DNA of 64,000 bases. Origin: Flagellimonas olearia. GTDB taxonomy: Bacteria > Bacteroidota > Bacteroidia > Flavobacteriales > Flavobacteriaceae. The notes below the pieces were generated by a model that worked only from the letters and a program-made list of their open reading frames with translations, was not told where the DNA came from and did no database searches. Each line of letters opens with the position of its first letter. Position 1 is the first letter of the stretch. A program made the position numbers and the translations under genes. The stretch covers positions 1,425,870-1,489,869 of the forward strand of contig NZ_WELG01000001.1 of assembly GCF_009184425.1 (NCBI RefSeq). The letters run 5' to 3'. Below, one piece after another: positions 1 through 10,074 of the stretch.

Positions 1-1
1 G

Positions 2-1123
2 CCCAATAAGGACCACATGTACGATGAGGTAGATAGCATGCGAATTAGTGCAACCGTCCCGAAAGATTTGATGGATGTTTCCAATGGGAAACTGGAAAGT
101 ATAGAGGAGAATGGCGACTTTAAAACCTATAATTGGTTCGTGGCCAATCCCATCAATAATTATGGAGTGAATGTGAACATAGGCAACTATGTCCATTTTG
201 GTGAAAAATACGATGGTGAAAAAGGTGCTTTGGATGTGGATTATTATGTGCTGCCAGAAAATCTGGAAAAAGCCAAGGCGCAGTTCAAACAGGCCCCAAT
301 GATGCTCAAAGCCTTTGAACATTGGTTTGGCCCCTACCCTTTTTACGAAGATGGGTTTAAACTGGTGGAAGTGCCCTATTTGGGCATGGAACACCAAAGT
401 TCGGTCACCTACGGCAACCAATACGCCAATGGCTACTTGGGCCGCGACCTCTCCGGTTCCGGATGGGGCCTTAAGTTCGATTTCATCATCATCCACGAAG
501 CGGGCCACGAGTGGTTTGCCAACAACATCACTTACAAGGACATTGCCGATATGTGGATCCATGAAGGCTTTACGGCCTATTCCGAAAATCTCTATCTGGA
601 TTACCATTACGGGCCCAAAGCCGCTTCGGAATATGTTGTGGGTACCCGTACCAATATTCGGAATGATCAACCAATTATTGGCCCTTATGGTGTCAACCAA
701 GCAGGTTCGGGAGACATGTACTACAAAGGAGCTAATATGCTCCATACCCTCCGCCAACTCATCGAGGATGATGAATTGTGGCGCCAAATTTTAAGGGGAC
801 TGAACAGCGAGTTCTACCATAAAACCGTGACCACACAGCAAATTGAGGACTACATCAGCAAAAAGACCAAAAAAGACCTTTCCGCTTTTTTCAACCAGTA
901 TCTGCGCACCACCATGATTCCAAAGTTTGAATATCAACAAAATGGGAGTTCCATAACCTACAGGTATGTGGATATTGTGGAAGATTTTGATATGCCCATT
1001 CGTGTCTTTGTGGATGGCAACGAGCAATGGCTCTTCCCAAATTCAGAATGGAAAACCGAATCCCTCAAGGGGAATGAGTTGATTTTTGATCCTAATTTTT
1101 ATATCGAAACCCAAAAAATCTGA
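2..1123 (+). CDS. M1 family metallopeptidase (5' end outside window)
   Basis: This is the C-terminal part of a zinc aminopeptidase of the M1 (gluzincin) family, which removes N-terminal residues from peptides. The frame is open from the first bases, and the residues before the first Met (PNKDHM) fit a typical M1 N-terminal domain, so the true start lies upstream. About 373 residues are visible. HEAGH is encoded at 494-508, and the third zinc ligand is the Glu of the downstream HEGF. GMEHQ, encoded near 383, replaces the usual GAMEN exopeptidase motif. Flavobacterial members are usually secreted, but the signal peptide is outside the window. The stop lies next to the start of the following YdeI-like gene. 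I am sure of the family but not of the substrate. Confidence 0.93.
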   Translation, partial: PNKDHMYDEVDSMRISATVPKDLMDVSNGKLESIEENGDFKTYNWFVANPINNYGVNVNIGNYVHFGEKYDGEKGALDVDYYVLPENLEKAKAQFKQAPMMLKAFEHWFGPYPFYEDGFKLVEVPYLGMEHQSSVTYGNQYANGYLGRDLSGSGWGLKFDFIIIHEAGHEWFANNITYKDIADMWIHEGFTAYSENLYLDYHYGPKAASEYVVGTRTNIRNDQPIIGPYGVNQAGSGDMYYKGANMLHTLRQLIEDDELWRQILRGLNSEFYHKTVTTQQIEDYISKKTKKDLSAFFNQYLRTTMIPKFEYQQNGSSITYRYVDIVEDFDMPIRVFVDGNEQWLFPNSEWKTESLKGNELIFDPNFYIETQKI

Positions 1124-1124
1124 T

Positions 1125-1703
1125 GTGAACCAACTTCCCGAACACTATTTCCAAAACGACTCCGAATGGCGGGATTGGCTGCATGAAAACCATGATAGCT
1201 CGGATGGCATCCATCTCATTTTTTTCAAAGTGGAACACCATATGGAAAGTATGCGATGGGAGGAGGCCGTGAGGGTCGCCCTTTGCTACGGGTGGATAGA
1301 CAGTACGGTGAAAAGTCTGGGCGATGGCAAACGGAGACAATATTTCTGCCCTAGAAAACCCAAAAGTGTATGGAGCAAACTTAACAAAGAGCACATCAAA
1401 GACTTGAAAGCCCAAAAATTGATGCACAAAAGTGGATTGACCACCATACAAGTTGCCAAAGAGAATGGCTCTTGGTCCGCATTGGACGATGTGGAAAACG
1501 GAGTGGTTCCCGAGGACCTTCAACAGGCATTCAATCAAAACAGGGAGGCTCAAAAGAATTTTGAAAACTTCACCCATAGTCAGCGTAAAAGCTACTTGTA
1601 TTGGCTCAATCAGGCCAAGCGGGAAGATACCCGACAGAAACGGATAGCTGAGATTGTGGGAATGTCGGCCCAAAACATCAAATACCGAACCTTAGGAAGA
1701 TGA
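1125..1703 (+). CDS. YdeI/OmpD-associated family protein
   Basis: This is a soluble protein of about 192 residues resembling the YdeI/OmpD-associated ('bacteriocin-protection') family, whose biochemical role is unsettled. Features supporting the family are the N-terminal WRDWL and CYGWIDS segments, the RRQYFCPRKPKSVWSKLN stretch and the basic C-terminal segment with SYLYWL. No ATG fits the start. A GTG at 1125 directly follows the M1 peptidase stop, while a TTG at 1086 would overlap that gene by 38 bp. I chose the GTG, which gives the usual family length. Its own stop overlaps the next ATG (ATGA), so it is probably translated with the downstream amidohydrolase. Family certain, start uncertain. 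Confidence 0.85.
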   Translation: MNQLPEHYFQNDSEWRDWLHENHDSSDGIHLIFFKVEHHMESMRWEEAVRVALCYGWIDSTVKSLGDGKRRQYFCPRKPKSVWSKLNKEHIKDLKAQKLMHKSGLTTIQVAKENGSWSALDDVENGVVPEDLQQAFNQNREAQKNFENFTHSQRKSYLYWLNQAKREDTRQKRIAEIVGMSAQNIKYRTLGR

Positions 1704-3124
1704 AACATAGCATCAAAACATTGGTAATATCCACATTGATCCTACTCGCCTTAGCCTGTATGGACAAAAATTCCAAACAACAGGTGGACCTAGCCATAAC
1801 CAATGCGCAGGTCATCCATCTTGAAACAGGGACCGTGGAGACCCAGGACATCTTTATTTCCAATGGGAAAATCCAGGCAATTCTGGATGTAGGTACCGAG
1901 AACACCTTCGAGCCCGATACTCTTATAGACGCTACCGGAAAATTTGTACTTCCCGGTTTTTGGGACAATCACATTCATCTTAGAGGTGGTGATTCGCTGG
2001 TGGCCAACAACAAAAACTTCTTGAAACTGTTCATTACCAATGGGATTACTACGGTCCGCGACGCAGGCGGGGATCTCACGCCTTCCGTCATCCAATGGAA
2101 AAACCAGATTGCATCCGAGGATTTGGTGGGACCTACCATTTATACATCGGGGCCAAAAATTGATGGTCCCAATGCCACATGGGCGGGCTCCCTTGAGGTG
2201 GAAACTGAAGAAGATGTGAAGAATGCCTTGGATTCCCTTCAGGAATTGCAGGTTGATTTCGTCAAACTTTATGACAGCCGGATTTCGGGTGGGAATTACC
2301 TCAACGCCATCAAAGAGACCCAAAAAAGAGGTATGACCGTCTCGGGCCACATGCCTTTTACGGTTACGTTGAAGGAAACTGTGGAGGCTGGCATGGATGC
2401 CATGGAACACCTCTATTATATCATGAAAGGGTGCGCCAGCAATGAGCTGGAGGTAACGGAAAAACTTAAATCCGGAAAAATGGGCTTTTGGGATGCCATG
2501 CCCGCACTAATGCAAGCGTATTCAGACTCAACCGCACAAAAGACTTTTACCATGTTGAAAGGTCATGATGTCTTCGTGGTCCCTACGCTGCATATTGGAA
2601 AAACATTGAGCTATTTGGATGAAGTGGACCATTCCAACGACCCCTACCTGACATACATGGGGCAAGGAATCATCCAAACCTATCAAGGAAGGATTACACG
2701 GGCCATGAGTGCTTCGGAAGAAGTCCGAAAAGACCGGAAGGAGTTGGATACTTTTTTTGGACAACTGGCCCAATCCCTGAACAAGGCCGGGGTGAAACTC
2801 TTGGCGGGTTCGGATAGTGGTGCCTTCAACTCCTACACCTATCCAGGTATCTCGCTCCACAAAGAATTGGAAGCCATGGTTCAGAACGGAATCCCTCCTT
2901 TGGATGCGTTGCGTACATCAGCCTATAACGGTGCACAGTTTTTGGATAAATCCAGCAACTATGGTAGTGTTTCCAAAGGAAACGTATCGGATTTGGTGAT
3001 TTTGGATGACAATCCTTTGGAAGATATTCGCAATACGCAACACATTTATACGGTGGTCAAGGGAACCCAAGTGTTCTCCAAAAACCAGTTACAGGAACTA
3101 TTGAACTCTGCTATCATGGATTGA
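1700..3124 (+). CDS. Amidohydrolase family lipoprotein
   Basis: This 474-residue protein belongs to the metal-dependent amidohydrolase superfamily (imidazolonepropionase/prolidase-like branch), which hydrolyses C-N bonds in cyclic amides or dipeptides. The N-terminus is a lipoprotein signal with lipobox LALAC (Cys20), so it probably sits on a periplasmic membrane face. Metal-site motifs are present: NHIHL in the first strand, SGHMP and MEHLYY in mid-protein, and the catalytic Asp in AGSDSGAF. The ATG overlaps the preceding stop, and the stop overlaps the next amidohydrolase, so the three genes look translationally coupled. The substrate cannot be told from sequence. Confidence 0.9.
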   Translation: MKHSIKTLVISTLILLALACMDKNSKQQVDLAITNAQVIHLETGTVETQDIFISNGKIQAILDVGTENTFEPDTLIDATGKFVLPGFWDNHIHLRGGDSLVANNKNFLKLFITNGITTVRDAGGDLTPSVIQWKNQIASEDLVGPTIYTSGPKIDGPNATWAGSLEVETEEDVKNALDSLQELQVDFVKLYDSRISGGNYLNAIKETQKRGMTVSGHMPFTVTLKETVEAGMDAMEHLYYIMKGCASNELEVTEKLKSGKMGFWDAMPALMQAYSDSTAQKTFTMLKGHDVFVVPTLHIGKTLSYLDEVDHSNDPYLTYMGQGIIQTYQGRITRAMSASEEVRKDRKELDTFFGQLAQSLNKAGVKLLAGSDSGAFNSYTYPGISLHKELEAMVQNGIPPLDALRTSAYNGAQFLDKSSNYGSVSKGNVSDLVILDDNPLEDIRNTQHIYTVVKGTQVFSKNQLQELLNSAIMD

Positions 3125-4437
3125 TGCCTATTTCAATTTTAAAACCATACACAATGATCCATTCCTCTTCAAAAATCAAGGTAAGCCCAAATATTTGGGG
3201 ACTTTTATTGCTATTTCTGCTTGCCATACCTATAAAAGCACAAGTTTTATTGGTCCCTGACCGGGTATTTGATGGCGAAGAAATGCATTCCAATTGGGTA
3301 GTGGCGGTCAATGGTAATCTAATTACCTATGCTGGTCCAGAAAGTGGGCTGAAAAAAGTCAACTCCTATACCAAACAAGAGCTGAAAGGGATGACCCTGA
3401 TGCCCGGAATTATAGAGGGGCATTCACATCTGTTGCTGCATCCCTACAACGAAACGGACTGGAACGATCAAGTTTTAAAGGAATCCCCGGTGGAACGAGC
3501 CATACGAGGGAGCGTCCATGCCAAAAAATCCCTAATGGCCGGGGTAACGACCATGCGCGATTTAGGCTCGGAAGGTGCCGGATATACCGATGTCTATTTA
3601 AAAAAGTGTATTGATGACGGAATCATCCCGGGACCTCGATTATTGGTAGCCGGACCTGCCATCGTAGCTACGGGGGCCTATGGGCCAAAAGGATTTCACG
3701 ACGGGGTCCGCGTTCCCTTGGGTGCCGAACCCGTAAGTGGAAGGGACGAAGCCATCAAGGAGGTTAGGAATCAAATGGGGAAGGGTGCGGACTTGATCAA
3801 AATTTATGCAGATTACCGTTGGAGCCCAGGTGCAATCCCGCAACCTACCTTTTTACAGGAAGAAATCGATGCCATGGTAGCCACTGCCACCACTGCAGGC
3901 AAATATGTTGTGGCCCATGCCGGAACCCCCGAAGGGATGCGGCGAGCCATCTTGGGTGGTGCCGAGACCATAGAGCATGGGGATTGGGGCACCATGGATA
4001 TTTTCAAGCTGATGAAAGAAAAAAATGTGGCCCTCTGCCCTACCTTGGCTGCCGGCGATGCCATTGAACGGTACAAAGGATGGAAAAAGGGGAAAGAGGC
4101 CGATACGGACCGCATTGCAAAAAAGAAGCAGTCCTTTGCCTTGGCCCTACAGTCCGGAGTGGACATTGTCTTTGGAGGTGATGTGGGCGTATTCCCCCAT
4201 GGAGAAAATTATAGGGAACTCGTACTTATGGTCGAATACGGAATGCAGCCCCTCAAGGCTTTACAATCGGCCACATCAGTGAACGCAAGGGTATTCCATC
4301 TAGAAAATCTGGGAAGCATCAAAAACAACTTTTTGGCCGACCTCATCGCCGTGGAAGGCAATCCCCTTACCCACATTGAACAGATGCAACACGTACGGTT
4401 TGTTATGAAAGATGGGGTGGTCTATAAAAGCGAATAG
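3124..4437 (+). CDS. Secreted amidohydrolase family protein
   Basis: This is a second amidohydrolase of about 437 residues, related to its neighbour but exported by a type I signal peptide (hydrophobic LLLLFLLAIP ending in KAQ) rather than a lipobox. Catalytic motifs are GHSHLLLH, a Lys in LIKIYADY that would be the carboxylated metal-bridging residue, VVAHAG, TIEHGDWG and the Asp of FGGDVGVF. The set is complete, so it should be active; imidazolonepropionase-like or Xaa-Pro dipeptidase-like substrates are possible. The ATG at 3124 overlaps the previous stop. An ATG at 3154 would give a more normal signal-peptide n-region and is a fair alternative. Tandem amidohydrolases after an M1 peptidase suggest peptide or amide scavenging in the periplasm. 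Confidence 0.9.
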   Translation: MPISILKPYTMIHSSSKIKVSPNIWGLLLLFLLAIPIKAQVLLVPDRVFDGEEMHSNWVVAVNGNLITYAGPESGLKKVNSYTKQELKGMTLMPGIIEGHSHLLLHPYNETDWNDQVLKESPVERAIRGSVHAKKSLMAGVTTMRDLGSEGAGYTDVYLKKCIDDGIIPGPRLLVAGPAIVATGAYGPKGFHDGVRVPLGAEPVSGRDEAIKEVRNQMGKGADLIKIYADYRWSPGAIPQPTFLQEEIDAMVATATTAGKYVVAHAGTPEGMRRAILGGAETIEHGDWGTMDIFKLMKEKNVALCPTLAAGDAIERYKGWKKGKEADTDRIAKKKQSFALALQSGVDIVFGGDVGVFPHGENYRELVLMVEYGMQPLKALQSATSVNARVFHLENLGSIKNNFLADLIAVEGNPLTHIEQMQHVRFVMKDGVVYKSE

Positions 4438-4549
4438 ACCATTCAATTCAAATAGAGAGGGTTTCCCCGCAGTCTGGTTCCAGTTAACATCCTTTTAAGA
4501 ATTCCACTTGGGGTTTTTGGTATCTTTAGGCGACTAATTGACCTTAAAA

Positions 4550-7500
4550 ATGAAAAAGCCTCTTTTCCTATTGATGCTCTTTGCATCAATATCCCTTTTT
4601 GCCCAAGAATTTTCAATGGATTTGGTTCAGGATATGAAACCAAGAAACATAGGCCCAGCCGGAATGAGCGGACGTGTTACCGCCATTGATGTGGTCCATT
4701 CCAATCCTGACATCATGTATGTGGGAACCGCATCGGGTGGTTTGTGGAAATCCACCTCTGGGGGTATCCAATGGGAACCCATATTCGACCATGAGGTTAC
4801 TGCCTCCATCGGCGCGGTTGCCATCCAGCAATCCAACCCATCCGTAATTTGGGTCGGTACCGGGGAGGGAAACCCCAGAAATAGCCTCAACGGAGGGTAT
4901 GGCATCTACAAATCCTTGGATGGTGGTAAAAGCTGGAAATCCATGGGGCTCGAAAAAACACGTCACATTCACCGAGTCATCATAGACCCTACCAATCCTG
5001 ATATCGTCTATGTTGGGGCCATTGGCTCCCCTTGGGGCGAACACCCTGAACGGGGTGTTTTTAAAACCACCGATGGCGGAAAAACGTGGGAAAAGGTACT
5101 GTTTGTAAACAACAAAACCGGGGTGGCCGATTTGGTCATGGACCCCACCAATCCCAATAAATTGATGGCGGCCATGTGGGAACATAAACGTGACCCTTGG
5201 TTCTTCAAATCCGGTGGTGAAGGCAGTGGGCTGTACATGACCCACGATGGTGGCACCACTTGGAAACAAATCACCGAAGAGGACGGTCTGCCCAAGGGTG
5301 ACCTGGGGCGTATTGGTATCGCCATAGCCCGAAACAAACCCAACGTGATCTACGCCTTGGTCGAGGCCCAAAAAAATGCCTTGTACAAGTCGGTCGACGG
5401 TGGGTTCAAATGGGAAAAAATCAACGATAAAAACGATATTGGCAACCGCCCTTTTTATTATTCCGAAATCTATGTGGATCCCCAGAACGAAAACCGGGTA
5501 TACTCGGTGTTCACTTACATCAATGTTTCAGAAGACGGGGGCAAAAACTTCTCCCAATTGATGCCGGCCTACGGTGTGAGCAATGGGGTACATCCCGACC
5601 ACCATGCCTGGTGGATACACCCGACCAACGGACAGTTTATGTTGGACGGTAATGACGGTGGGTTGAACATCACCAAAAATGGAGGTAAGACATGGCGATT
5701 CATTGGTAATCTACCTGTGGCACAATTTTATCATATCAATGTGGACAATGAGTATCCCTACAATGTATACGGAGGAATGCAAGACAATGGTTCTTGGCGA
5801 GGTCCCGCCTATGTGTGGAGGGACCAAGGGATTCGGAACAGCTATTGGCAGGAAATTGCCTTTGGTGATGGTTTTGATGTCATCCCGGATAAAGATGACA
5901 GTCAATTTGGATATGCCATGAGCCAGCAAGGCTACGTGCGTCGTTACGATTGGAAAACAGGAAATGACTATACCGTCCGACCAACCCACCCCGACCCCAA
6001 AGTGGAGCTCCGTTTCAACTGGAATGCAGCCATAGGCCAAGACCCTTTTGATACCAGCACGGTATATTTTGGAAGTCAATTTGTCCATAAATCCACCGAT
6101 AAGGGATTGACGTGGGGGGTCATTTCACCGGACCTAACCACCAATGACCCAGAAAAGCAAAAGCAGGGTGAAAGTGGCGGGCTTACCATGGATGCCACCG
6201 GTGCGGAGAACCATTGCACAGTTATTGTCATAGAGCCTTCGCCCGTGGAGAAAGATATGTTGTGGGCCGGTACGGATGATGGCCGGGTACACTTTACCCA
6301 AAATGGAGGTGCCACATGGACCGATGTCACCAACAACATCAAAGGATTGCCCAAAGGCAGTTGGATTCCCCAAATCAAAGCATCCCAAAAAAATAAAGGA
6401 GAGGCCCTATTGGTCGCCAACGATTACCGAAGGTTCAACTATACGCCCTACGCCTACCGGACCAAGGACTATGGAAAAACCTGGACCCGTATCGTGGACC
6501 AAACTGATGTGGAAAGCTATACGCTGAGCATTTTGGAAGACCCGGAAAATCCCAATCTTATGTTTTTGGGAACCGATGACGGCCTCTACATTTCCTTCGA
6601 TGCAGGTTCCAAATGGCAAAAATGGGACAAAGGATTCCCTACGGTATCCACAAAAGATTTGGCCTATCACCCCAGAGAACAGGATTTGGTGATCGGCACC
6701 TTTGGAAGGGCGGCATGGGTTTTGGATGATATCAGACCTTTAAGGGCCTTGGCGGAGAACAAGGCGCTGTTGCAAAAGGATATCAGCCTGTTTAAAAGTC
6801 CCGATGCCTATTTAGCTGCCTACCAACAACCCACGGGAAGCCGTTTTGGGGGAGATGCCCTATACAATGCCGAGAACAGGCCCTCGGGAGCCATGATTAC
6901 GTACTACATCAAAGATGTAGCGTCCAAGAAAGATGACAAAAAAACCGACGAAACCAAGGATGCCGCTTCCGAAGAGGATAAACCCAAAGAGAAGACCAAA
7001 GATTCCATCTTCTTTAATTTTTATGATGGCGATAGGCTCATCAGAACCTTAAAATACAAGACACCCAAAAAAGCCGGGTTCCATAAGATTTACTGGGAAT
7101 TGGACGAGAAAGCCCCTGCTTCCCCGTCAAGGACCATTGTAAAAAACCCGAGGGAGTCGGGCGGATTATCCGTTAAACCAGGCACCTATAAAGTGGTGGC
7201 GCACTATGGCGGGCAAAAGGATTCCACAAGTGTGACCGTAAAAACGGACCCGCGGTTGAATACGTCTATGGCTTCCATCAATGAGGTGTATGCCCTGGGC
7301 AAAAAATTGGAAGGCTTTACACAAACCGCCGCCGATGCCGTAAAACAATTGGTGGAGAACAAGAATTTGGCCAACAAATTCCAAAAAGAACTCCAAGACC
7401 TGGACAAGGAAAAATTCAAGGAGCAGATTGAGGCTTCAAAGAACATCATAAAAGAAATAGATTCCGTAATTGCCCTGTATTTGGGCAAGGAGGACAAGCG

Positions 7501-7753
7501 CCAAGGCATTACCCGAAACCCGGAGCCATCAGTGGAACAAAGACTTGGTACGGCCAGTTATTATGTGAGCAGCCGCCAGTCTGGAATCACTGAAACAGAA
7601 AAAAGATTGGTCCGCTTTGCGGAAGATGAATTAAAGTCGGCCTTGGACAAGACCAATGCCTTCTTCAACGAAAAATGGAAACCGTATCGCGAATCCATCG
7701 AAGCCTTGGATATATCACCTTTTAAAGAAACAGAAACCTTTAGTTTAGATTAA
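4550..7753 (+). CDS. Secreted BNR/sortilin-like beta-propeller protein
   Basis: This is a large secreted protein of about 1067 residues with signal peptide MKKPLFLLMLFASISLFAQ. The first two thirds carry at least ten BNR/Asp-box-like repeats of the form ST-DGG-TW (examples: KSLDGGKSW, KTTDGGKTW, THDGGTTW, TKNGGKTW), which form one or two beta-propellers as in sortilin/VPS10 and glycosidase-like proteins. The last third holds an acidic/lysine-rich linker (about residues 785-830), a beta-rich segment and a predicted helical tail. Databases often label such proteins glycosyl hydrolases, but I see no catalytic signature. An upstream TTG at 4538 is possible; the ATG at 4550 precedes the signal peptide directly. 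The stop overlaps the next ATG (TAATG), coupling it to the DUF2490 protein. Confidence 0.88.
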   Translation: MKKPLFLLMLFASISLFAQEFSMDLVQDMKPRNIGPAGMSGRVTAIDVVHSNPDIMYVGTASGGLWKSTSGGIQWEPIFDHEVTASIGAVAIQQSNPSVIWVGTGEGNPRNSLNGGYGIYKSLDGGKSWKSMGLEKTRHIHRVIIDPTNPDIVYVGAIGSPWGEHPERGVFKTTDGGKTWEKVLFVNNKTGVADLVMDPTNPNKLMAAMWEHKRDPWFFKSGGEGSGLYMTHDGGTTWKQITEEDGLPKGDLGRIGIAIARNKPNVIYALVEAQKNALYKSVDGGFKWEKINDKNDIGNRPFYYSEIYVDPQNENRVYSVFTYINVSEDGGKNFSQLMPAYGVSNGVHPDHHAWWIHPTNGQFMLDGNDGGLNITKNGGKTWRFIGNLPVAQFYHINVDNEYPYNVYGGMQDNGSWRGPAYVWRDQGIRNSYWQEIAFGDGFDVIPDKDDSQFGYAMSQQGYVRRYDWKTGNDYTVRPTHPDPKVELRFNWNAAIGQDPFDTSTVYFGSQFVHKSTDKGLTWGVISPDLTTNDPEKQKQGESGGLTMDATGAENHCTVIVIEPSPVEKDMLWAGTDDGRVHFTQNGGATWTDVTNNIKGLPKGSWIPQIKASQKNKGEALLVANDYRRFNYTPYAYRTKDYGKTWTRIVDQTDVESYTLSILEDPENPNLMFLGTDDGLYISFDAGSKWQKWDKGFPTVSTKDLAYHPREQDLVIGTFGRAAWVLDDIRPLRALAENKALLQKDISLFKSPDAYLAAYQQPTGSRFGGDALYNAENRPSGAMITYYIKDVASKKDDKKTDETKDAASEEDKPKEKTKDSIFFNFYDGDRLIRTLKYKTPKKAGFHKIYWELDEKAPASPSRTIVKNPRESGGLSVKPGTYKVVAHYGGQKDSTSVTVKTDPRLNTSMASINEVYALGKKLEGFTQTAADAVKQLVENKNLANKFQKELQDLDKEKFKEQIEASKNIIKEIDSVIALYLGKEDKRQGITRNPEPSVEQRLGTASYYVSSRQSGITETEKRLVRFAEDELKSALDKTNAFFNEKWKPYRESIEALDISPFKETETFSLD

Positions 7754-8469
7754 TGCAGCATAGAAAAAGAAAATTGCTTTCGACCCTTTGGGTCGCACTT
7801 ACCGTTACCGTAATATTGAATGCCCAAGAACCTGGAGAGGACAAATGGGGGGCTTGGTATATGTATTTTGGAACCAACAAGATTGCCGAACGCCTTAGTG
7901 TTCATACCGAGGCCCAATTCCGTTTTTATGAGACCACCAGCAATTTTAACCAGTTGTTGTTGCGTACCGGGCTGAATTACCATATCAACCCCAATGCCAT
8001 TGCCACCATGGGGTATGGTTTTATCAAGACCGATGGTTCTTTTGATGAGCCCCTTGGCGGATTGGATGGTAGGGAGCATCGAATCTTTGAGCAGTTTATC
8101 CTGAAAAACAAGGTTTGGGAATTACTTTTTGAGCATCGTTATCGTCTGGAACAACGCTTTTTGGAATTAGGGAATGCTACGGACACCCAGCACAGGGCAC
8201 GTTACCGTATCCAAATGACCTTGCCGCTCACCGACACCTTTTTTCTTAATTTTTATGATGAGTTGTTCATCAACCTACAGGATGACCTGTTCGGACAAAA
8301 CCGTTTGTACGGTGCCGTGGGGGTTCATCTCACGGAGAACAGTAGTGTGCAGTTGGGGTACCTCAGAAACCAGTTTGCCAATGCCGTTTATGATCGGTTA
8401 CAGATAGGTTTCTTTTTTAATCCCGACTTAAGAAAAGTCTTTGCCAAAAAGGCCAAGGACGAAAGTTAA
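7753..8469 (+). CDS. DUF2490 domain-containing outer membrane protein
   Basis: This 238-residue exported protein matches the DUF2490 pattern: a signal peptide ending near ILNAQ, then alternating amphipathic beta-strands (for example QFRFYETTSNFNQLLLRTGL and HRYRLEQRF) and a terminal aromatic strand with GFFFNPDL. Such proteins are predicted small outer-membrane barrels of unknown function. The start codon overlaps the stop of the BNR-repeat protein, suggesting the two are made together; a cell-surface partnership is possible but is inference. No terminator is visible before the next gene. Confidence 0.85.
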   Translation: MQHRKRKLLSTLWVALTVTVILNAQEPGEDKWGAWYMYFGTNKIAERLSVHTEAQFRFYETTSNFNQLLLRTGLNYHINPNAIATMGYGFIKTDGSFDEPLGGLDGREHRIFEQFILKNKVWELLFEHRYRLEQRFLELGNATDTQHRARYRIQMTLPLTDTFFLNFYDELFINLQDDLFGQNRLYGAVGVHLTENSSVQLGYLRNQFANAVYDRLQIGFFFNPDLRKVFAKKAKDES

Positions 8470-8537
8470 ATATGTATGGCCCCTTTGAGGTAATGGTGAA
8501 TGGGCCTGTTTTATGTCTATTAACCTAAAAAAGCATC

Positions 8538-9749
8538 ATGGGGCTACAAAAAGTAACATTCAACAATAGAGAGGGCCAGACTTTGGCGGGACGCTTGGAG
8601 CTGCCCGTAGACCAGCACCCACATAATTTTGTGTTGTTTGCACATTGTTTCACTTGCACCAAAAACCTTTTGGCCGTTGCCCATATTAGCCGTGCTTTGA
8701 CCTCCAAAGGTTTTGGGGTGCTCCGTTTTGACTTTACGGGCTTGGGAGAGAGTGAAGGGGATTTCGAAAACACCAATTTTTCTGGCAACGTTCAGGATTT
8801 GGTGGCTGCTGCGGACTACTTGAAAGACAATTATAAAGCCCCAACCTTGATCATTGGCCATTCCCTTGGAGGTGCGGCATCTATATTTGCTGCTGCCAAA
8901 ATTGCTTCCGTGAAAGCGGTAGCCACTGTGGGTGCGCCTTCCAGCCCCGCACACGTAAAGCATTTGTTGAGAAGTGAGCTCGATGAGATAGCATCTACTG
9001 GTAAAGCCACCGTAAACCTAAGTGGAAGGGACTTTACCATCAAAAAACAGTTTTTGGATGATTTGGAGAACAATTCCCTCACAGCTACCGTCAAAAATCT
9101 TAGAAAAGCGCTATTGATCCTGCATTCTCCCCAAGACCAAATTGTAGGGATACAAAATGCCGAAGAACTTTATGTGGCTGCCCATCACCCCAAGAGTTTT
9201 ATTTCCTTGGATGGTGCCGACCATCTGTTGTCCAACAAAAACGATTCTATATATGTTGGTGAAGTCATTGCGGGTTGGGCTACTCGATATGTGGATATGG
9301 CACCCCATGAATCCTTAACAACCCAACATCAAGTGGTGGCCAGTTTGGATGCGGAGGACGGATTTACCACATCCATGAAGGTGGGAAATCATTTTATGAC
9401 TGCTGATGAACCTATATCCTACGGAGGAAATGATTTTGGACCATCGCCCTATGAGTTGGTTTCCGCAGGACTTTCTGCCTGCACGGCCATGACCATTCAA
9501 ATGTATGTGAAACGGAAAGGATGGCCCCTCACCAATGTGGAAGTGCATACTTCTTATGAGAAAACCCATGCGGTGGATTGTGAAAATTGCGAAAGCGAAG
9601 GAACAAAAATTGATACCTTTTACCGGGAAATACAATTGACAGGGGCCTTGGATGAGCAACAAAAAGCCCGAATCCTAGAGATTGCCGATAAATGTCCGGT
9701 GCACAAAACCTTGCACAGCAAAACGCAGGTAATCAACAAATTGATTTAA
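8538..9749 (+). CDS. Bifunctional alpha/beta hydrolase / OsmC-family protein
   Basis: This is a cytoplasmic two-domain fusion of 403 residues. Residues about 1-255 are an alpha/beta hydrolase with nucleophile elbow GHSLGG (Ser109), an oxyanion-side motif FAHCFTCTKN, and candidate acid and histidine residues in the SPQD and ADHLL segments. Residues about 270-403 are an OsmC domain with the two expected cysteines, in SACTAM and DKCPVHKTL, which in OsmC/Ohr proteins reduce organic hydroperoxides. The fusion is widespread, but its physiological substrate is not established. It stands alone, with no visible promoter motif and no terminator. A second, separate OsmC-family gene lies at 42516-43067. 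Confidence 0.93.
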   Translation: MGLQKVTFNNREGQTLAGRLELPVDQHPHNFVLFAHCFTCTKNLLAVAHISRALTSKGFGVLRFDFTGLGESEGDFENTNFSGNVQDLVAAADYLKDNYKAPTLIIGHSLGGAASIFAAAKIASVKAVATVGAPSSPAHVKHLLRSELDEIASTGKATVNLSGRDFTIKKQFLDDLENNSLTATVKNLRKALLILHSPQDQIVGIQNAEELYVAAHHPKSFISLDGADHLLSNKNDSIYVGEVIAGWATRYVDMAPHESLTTQHQVVASLDAEDGFTTSMKVGNHFMTADEPISYGGNDFGPSPYELVSAGLSACTAMTIQMYVKRKGWPLTNVEVHTSYEKTHAVDCENCESEGTKIDTFYREIQLTGALDEQQKARILEIADKCPVHKTLHSKTQVINKLI

Positions 9750-9761
9750 GTAGTAAGAGGT

Positions 9762-9968
9762 TTACAGTCGTAGGTGACGGATATCAAAATAATCCAATTC
9801 CAACTCAATTACGGCATTGTAGATATTGCGTAATGATTTTACATACTCTCTTTGGTTGATATAGCCTTTTAGTTTGTTTTCTTTCAAACGGTGGTATACC
9901 TTACAAAAAGACCTTTTCTTTTTGCAGTAGATCAAGAAGTTGATATAGTCCGTGGCTGTACTGACCAA
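9762..9968 (-). CDS. Hypothetical small ORF (doubtful)
   Basis: This is an open frame of about 68 codons with a lysine/tyrosine-rich, coding-like composition (KKKRSF, YINQREYV, YNAVIELELDYFDI). It lies just after the hydrolase-OsmC gene on the opposite strand. I recognise no domain. The only start is a TTG at 9968; the frame is open for roughly 20 more codons upstream without an ATG. It may be a real small gene with a weak start, the 3' remnant of a decayed gene, or chance. It has no terminator or promoter I can point to. Confidence 0.25.
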   Translation of the reverse strand: MVSTATDYINFLIYCKKKRSFCKVYHRLKENKLKGYINQREYVKSLRNIYNAVIELELDYFDIRHLRL

Positions 9969-10074
9969 AATGAGTGTTTTGTGTTGAAATACATTAGTAC
10001 TTCTATAACGGCCCCACCCTTAAAATCGTATGCTTTCCTTTGGAAAACCATCAAGTGATTGATGGGGAAAATTG

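Noticed and set aside
4613-5371. 252-codon minus-strand frame inside the BNR-repeat gene
   Set aside because: A shadow of the repetitive GC-rich coding strand; no start context or domain.
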